DNA of 18,718 nt, taken from positions 1 through 18,718 of the forward strand of contig CAMQHT010000045.1 of NCBI GenBank assembly GCA_947001705.1, in the 5' to 3' direction. Below are positions 14,224 through 18,718 of the stretch, piece after piece. Numbering within the stretch: position 1 is the stretch's first letter; every line of letters begins with the position of its first letter. Source of the stretch: an uncultured Collinsella sp. Its GTDB lineage: Bacteria; Actinomycetota; Coriobacteriia; Coriobacteriales; Coriobacteriaceae. Below the pieces are notes generated by a model. That model did not search any database and had not been told where the DNA came from. It worked only from the letters and a program-made list of their open reading frames with translations. A program made the position numbers and the translations under genes.

Positions 14224-15261
14224 ATGGGTAAGTACATCGTTAAACGTGTGCTTCAGTTCATCCCGGTGTTTTTGGGCGTTACGCTGATTCTGTTCGCCCT
14301 CCAGAATATCGTGCCGGGAGATCCGATCAAGCTGATCGGTGGAGACAAGGCTCTGTCCCCCGAGGTGGAGCTTCAGCTTCGCGTCCGCTATCACCTGGTC
14401 CAGTCGGACGAGGACGGCAACGCGATCCTTGATGAGAACGGCGACCCCGTTCAAACGTCGCTCGTGGACCGTTACTTGTATTACATGAACGGCCTGCTTC
14501 ATGGCGATCTGGGCAATTCGTATCAGCGCAAGCTGCCGGTTACGGATATCTTTGCCCAGAAGTATCCGTATACGGTCAAACTTGCCGCGTGCGCCATCGT
14601 GCTCGAGGCAATTATGGGTATCGGTGCGGGTATCATTTCGGCGGTTAAGCGTTATTCCTTCTGGGATATTTTGGTAACGCTCACCACGTCGATTCTCGTT
14701 GCCGTCCCGGCTTTCTGGCTCGGTATGTTGCTGCAGCTGTTCTTTGGCGTCATTCTCAAGGACGCCACGGGCGGTGCATTCTCCATGCCGATTTCGGGTG
14801 CCGGCGGTTCCAGCTCTCAGTATCAGGATTGGATGCACTATGTGCTTCCGACCATTACGCTGGCTTCGGTTTCGACCGCTTATGCCGCCCGCATTATGCG
14901 CTCGCAGCTGCTTGACGTCATGAACCAGGATTACATCCGTACGGCAAAGGCGAAGGGTCTCTCCAATCGCGCGATCATCGTCAAGCATGCGCTTAAGAAT
15001 GCACTCATCCCCGTCGTTACCTATATTGGTGTCGACTTTGGTGGCATGCTTTCGGGCGCCATCCTGACCGAGACGGTCTTTAACTGGCCCGGTATCGGCT
15101 ATGAGGTCTATCGCGCCATTAGCATGCGTGACTGGCCCATCGTTATGGGCGGCGTTACGCTCATCGTTGTCGTCGTCATGGTGATTAACCTGCTCGTCGA
15201 CATTAGCTATGCATTCCTCGACCCGCGCATCCGCCTTGGCGGTCCGTCGGATAAGGCCTAA
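14224..15261 (+). CDS. oppB: OppB-type ABC transporter permease
   Basis: A 345-residue inner-membrane permease of the BPD_transp_1 family with about six helices, one half of the peptide channel. The N-terminus KYIVKRVLQFIPVFLGVTL and the PGDP that follows are family hallmarks. The cytoplasmic EAA loop is YIRTAKAKGLSNRAIIVKHA (from about residue 237), which contacts the ATPases. It is longer than E. coli OppB (306), partly because of an acidic insert (DEDGNAILDENGDP, about residues 62-75) in the outer segment before the YMNGLLHGDLGNSY motif. The ATG follows GGGGAG. OppC begins 14 bases after its stop. Confidence 0.92.
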   Translation: MGKYIVKRVLQFIPVFLGVTLILFALQNIVPGDPIKLIGGDKALSPEVELQLRVRYHLVQSDEDGNAILDENGDPVQTSLVDRYLYYMNGLLHGDLGNSYQRKLPVTDIFAQKYPYTVKLAACAIVLEAIMGIGAGIISAVKRYSFWDILVTLTTSILVAVPAFWLGMLLQLFFGVILKDATGGAFSMPISGAGGSSSQYQDWMHYVLPTITLASVSTAYAARIMRSQLLDVMNQDYIRTAKAKGLSNRAIIVKHALKNALIPVVTYIGVDFGGMLSGAILTETVFNWPGIGYEVYRAISMRDWPIVMGGVTLIVVVVMVINLLVDISYAFLDPRIRLGGPSDKA

Positions 15262-15275
15262 GGGAGGTACGTCTC

Positions 15276-16211
15276 ATGCAGGAAACTGATTCTCAGTCTC
15301 AGGAGCAGGCTACCGCCACCAAGGCCGCATCTGCTCCCGCCAAGTCCCGCACGCTGTGGGGCGACGCTTTTAAGCGTCTTCGTAAGAACAAGCTCGCCGT
15401 TATCGGTGTCTGCTGGATCATCATCGTCGTTGTGGTTGCCCTGACCGCAGATCTGTGGGCTAAGCCCTGGCTCGGTTCGCCGACAGCTTCCGACTCGACC
15501 ACCATGGCCGAGACGTCGCTGCTGGCTCCGTGTGCCGAGCACCCGTTTGGCACCGACGCCCTTGGTCGTGACATTCTCGTCCGCGTTATCTACGGTGCGC
15601 GCGTTTCGCTGTCCGTCGGAATTATGGCCACCGCGATCTCCACGCTGATTGGTCTGGTCATGGGTGCTCTGGCCGGTTTCTACGGCGGCATCTGGGATAC
15701 GATCATCATGCGCTGTGCGGACATCTTCCTGGCGTTCCCGTACGTGCTGTTCGTTGTCGCCATGATCGCCGTTATCGGCCGCGGTCTTCAGAACGTCTTT
15801 ATCGCCATCGGTATTCTCGGCTGGCCTTCGATTGCGCGCGTCTTCCGCTCTGCGATCTTGACCGTCAAGGAAAACGACTATGTTGATGCTGCGCGCGCGA
15901 TGGGTGCATCTGATGCTCGTATCGTCGTGCGTCACATCTTCCCGAACTCCGTCGCCTCCATCGTGGTCTACGCGACCATGAACATTGGTGGCGCCATCCT
16001 GACCGAGTCTGCTCTGTCCTTCCTCGGCATGGGCGTTATTCCGCCTACGCCTTCGTGGGGCTCCATGATTCAGGACGGTCAGCAGTATCTGCTGACTGCT
16101 CCCTGGATGATGATCATGCCCGGTCTGGCAATTCTCTCGACGGTGCTCGCCTTCACCCTGCTGGGTGACGGTTTGCGCGACGCCCTCGACGTCAAGATGA
16201 AGGACGCATAA
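15276..16211 (+). CDS. oppC: OppC-type ABC transporter permease
   Basis: A 311-residue partner permease of OppB. A Ser/Ala/Gln-rich cytoplasmic N-terminus (1-30) leads into the first helix at about 40-60. HPFGTDALGRDILVRVIYG (89-107) is the diagnostic OppC/DppC segment. The EAA loop is YVDAARAMGASDARIVVRHI (from about residue 202). The C-terminal part has SALSFLGMG and PSWGSMI, both typical. AGGGAGG about 9 bases before the ATG gives a strong ribosome binding site. OppD starts 2 bases after the stop, indicating one transcript. Confidence 0.93.
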   Translation: MQETDSQSQEQATATKAASAPAKSRTLWGDAFKRLRKNKLAVIGVCWIIIVVVVALTADLWAKPWLGSPTASDSTTMAETSLLAPCAEHPFGTDALGRDILVRVIYGARVSLSVGIMATAISTLIGLVMGALAGFYGGIWDTIIMRCADIFLAFPYVLFVVAMIAVIGRGLQNVFIAIGILGWPSIARVFRSAILTVKENDYVDAARAMGASDARIVVRHIFPNSVASIVVYATMNIGGAILTESALSFLGMGVIPPTPSWGSMIQDGQQYLLTAPWMMIMPGLAILSTVLAFTLLGDGLRDALDVKMKDA

Positions 16212-16213
16212 GG

Positions 16214-17304
16214 ATGAAGAAGAACAAGAACTATGTGGACCTGAAGGACCAGCCGGTTCCCGAGGGCCAGCATCTGCTCGAGGTCGATGACCTAAAGATG
16301 TATTTCCACACCGAGGATGGCGTCGTTCGCGCTGTCGACGGTGTCTCCTACACGCTCGATCGCGGCGAGACCCTGGGCGTCGTCGGCGAGTCCGGCTCTG
16401 GCAAGTCCGTGACCGCCATGACCATCATGGGTCTTATCTCGATGCCTCCGGGAAAGATTGAGGGCGGCGACGTTCGCTATCGCGGTCGTTCTATCCTTGA
16501 GATGACCGAGGAAGAGATGCAGCACATTCGCGGTAACGATATCGCGATGATCTTCCAGGATCCTATGACCTCCTTGAACCCGGTCTATAAGATCGGCAAG
16601 CAGGTAGGCGAGGGTCTTCGTCTGCACCGTGGCTACTCCAAGCAGGAGGCGCTCAAGCGCGCCACCGAGCTTTTGGACCTCGTTGGCATTCCCGAGCCCG
16701 AGAAGCGCGTCAATGAGTATCCGCACCAGTTCTCTGGCGGTATGCGTCAGCGCGTCATGATCGCTATGGCTCTTGCCTGCGACCCCGATATTCTGATTGC
16801 CGACGAGCCCACGACTGCCTTGGACGTTACCATTCAGGCTCAGATTATTGAGCTTATGCAGGAAATGCAGGAGAAGAACGGCAACGCCATCATCATGATC
16901 ACCCATGACCTGGGCGTTGTCGCCGATATGGCTGACAAGATCATGGTTATGTACGCCGGCCGTCCCGTCGAGTTCGGTACTGCTGAGGAAATCTTCTACG
17001 AGAGCCGCCACCCCTACACCTGGGGCCTTATCCGCTCCATCCCGGAGCAGGCCATCGAAGAGAAGAAGCCTCTTACGCCGATTCACGGCAACCCGCCTTC
17101 GCTCATGAACCTGCCTGAGGGCTGCGTCTTCTCTCCTCGCTGCCCCTATGCGACGGACAAGTGCCGCAAGCAGCGCCCCGAGCGCGTTGTCACCGAGTCT
17201 GGTCATTACTCTGCGTGCCACTACTCCGGTGACCCCGAGTTCCTCAAGAACGCTCCTGAGACGTCCCGTACGCGCAAGGATTCCAAGAAGGGAGGCGAGG
17301 CGTA

Positions 17305-17305
<1 letters not shown>
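16214..17305 (+). CDS. oppD: OppD-type ABC transporter ATP-binding protein
   Basis: A 363-residue cytoplasmic ATPase of the peptide importer. Walker A GESGSGKS (58-65), Q-loop FQDP (114-117), signature FSGGMRQR (173-180), Walker B LIADEP with Asp197 and Glu198, and the switch His231 in ITHDLG are all intact. The C-terminal oligopeptide-transporter domain has GCVFSPRCPYATDKC, with Cys304, Cys310, Cys317 and Cys335; related proteins bind an iron-sulphur cluster there, from memory. OppC stop and this ATG are 2 bases apart. Its own stop overlaps the oppF start as TAATG, so translation is coupled. Confidence 0.95.
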
Positions 17306-18333
<1,028 letters not shown>

Positions 18334-18349
18334 TCGGTTGTTCTCGTCC

Positions 18350-18481
18350 GGGCCCGCGCTGGACTTAGTTTTCAGAACGTCCTCGACCATGGAAACCCCC
18401 TTATCCTGCTCCTTCGGAGCTGCGGATAAGGGGGTTTCCTGGTCTGCGGAATGTTCTGAAAACTAAGTCCAGCGCGGGCCC
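18350..18481. repeat. 132-bp nested, nearly fully self-complementary element
   Basis: Outer arms of 29 bases (18350-18378 and 18453-18481) are exact reverse complements, each ending in GGGCCC at the outside. Inner arms of 16 bases, GGAAACCCCCTTATCC (18391-18406) and GGATAAGGGGGTTTCC (18424-18439), are also exact. GACCA (18385-18389) pairs with TGGTC (18440-18444) across one bulge, and GCTCC (18408-18412) pairs with GGAGC (18416-18420) at the tip. That is 55 definite base pairs in 132 bases. No flanking target-site duplication or reading frame is seen. It could be an intergenic palindromic repeat (ERIC-like), a miniature transposable element, or the oppF terminator/mRNA end structure. Confidence 0.85.
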
Positions 18482-18547
18482 TGCGGCAACGCGGCAGGGA
18501 GGGGTGCGATTCCTTGATCGCTCACTTAATCTAATAGGAAAGTTAGT

Positions 18548-18576
18548 GAGGCCGGAGCTTTAGCTCCGGCCTCTTT
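18548..18576 (+). terminator. Terminator hairpin downstream of the palindrome
   Basis: GAGGCCGGAGCT (18548-18559) is the exact complement of AGCTCCGGCCTC (18562-18573), giving up to 12 bp, followed by TTTATATAA. The short U-tract supports an intrinsic terminator. CTCACT (18521-18526) can pair with AGTGAG (18545-18550), which overlaps the start of this stem. Confidence 0.65.
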
Positions 18577-18583
18577 ATATAAG

Positions 18584-18602
18584 GGCTCGGCAAAGCCGAG
18601 CC
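18584..18602. repeat. Compact hairpin GGCTCGGC-AAA-GCCGAGCC
   Basis: An 8-bp perfect stem (18584-18591 and 18595-18602) has a 3-base loop. No U-tract follows on the + strand. On the - strand it is followed by CTTATATAAAG, so it may act there as a weak terminator for a gene to the right of the window. Function not known. Confidence 0.5.
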
Positions 18603-18718
18603 ACCAAATTTGCATCAGCCCCCAGAACATGTTTGAGAACTGTGCCTGAAGTATGTATCTGCAGGCCCCGAATCGGTGTTGCCTCCCGGCGCATTCCGCA
18701 GGGGGAGCGATATTTTGC
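18603..18718. other. Unassigned end of window
   Basis: No gene, strong promoter or RNA family is recognised in this last stretch, nor in 18482-18547. Together with the hairpins they make up a 385-base gene-free region after oppF. The sequence may be leader or 3' region of a gene beyond the window. Confidence 0.4.

Noticed and set aside
18350..18481. Invertible promoter or recombinase-flipped segment
   Set aside because: The part between the arms is only 74 bases, is itself palindromic, shows no promoter, and no recombinase gene is nearby.
18350..18481. CRISPR-like repeat unit
   Set aside because: There is a single inverted pair and no series of direct repeats with spacers.
18482..18718. T-box, RNase P, tmRNA or tRNA in the 3' region
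   Set aside because: Read on both strands: no T-box core sequence, no RNase P or tmRNA conserved segments, and no cloverleaf were found; only simple hairpins.

Overview
The window reads as a stretch of high-G+C (roughly 60%) chromosome from a Coriobacteriia-type actinobacterium, most likely a gut organism such as Collinsella. That placement is an inference from three things: the actinobacterial gene order rapZ-whiA-gap-pgk-tpiA-secG, the strong bias to C-ending codons in the highly expressed genes, and the pairing of sialic-acid genes with a peptide transporter. No rRNA, tRNA, CRISPR array, transposase or phage gene was found. All recognised genes lie on the + strand.

Layout. (1) 1-~115 is low-complexity poly-G/poly-C sequence that looks like a sequencing or assembly artefact. 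(2) 144-4850 is an amino-sugar (sialic acid) catabolic cluster: an AXE1-family acetyl esterase, a second AXE1-like protein that has lost the serine nucleophile, a NanA-like aldolase, a ROK kinase of ManNAc-kinase type (NanK) and the epimerase NanE. The presumed flow is O-deacetylation of acetylated sialic acid, lyase cleavage to ManNAc plus pyruvate, phosphorylation, then epimerisation to GlcNAc-6-P. Sialidase, transporter, nagA and nagB are not in the window. (3) 4952-6808 holds rapZ and whiA, directly adjacent, without the yvcK gene that usually separates them. (4) 7002-12096 holds central glycolysis (gap, pgk, tpiA, gpmI) followed by secG. An AT-rich promoter region with a perfect 14-bp palindrome precedes gap, and terminators follow gap, gpmI and secG. 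(5) 12391-18333 is an oligopeptide ABC importer, oppABCDF, with a Tat-like lipoprotein signal on OppA and a hairpin separating oppA from oppBCDF. (6) 18334-18718 is gene-free and full of structure: a nearly fully self-complementary 132-bp element (18350-18481), then two compact hairpins.

The observations most worth a second look are the 132-bp nested palindrome after oppF, the active/dead esterase pair next to the nan genes, the missing yvcK, and the palindromic operator candidate upstream of the glycolytic genes. The other genes are well-known families in largely familiar order. Gene functions are assigned from recognised motifs, not from database searches.
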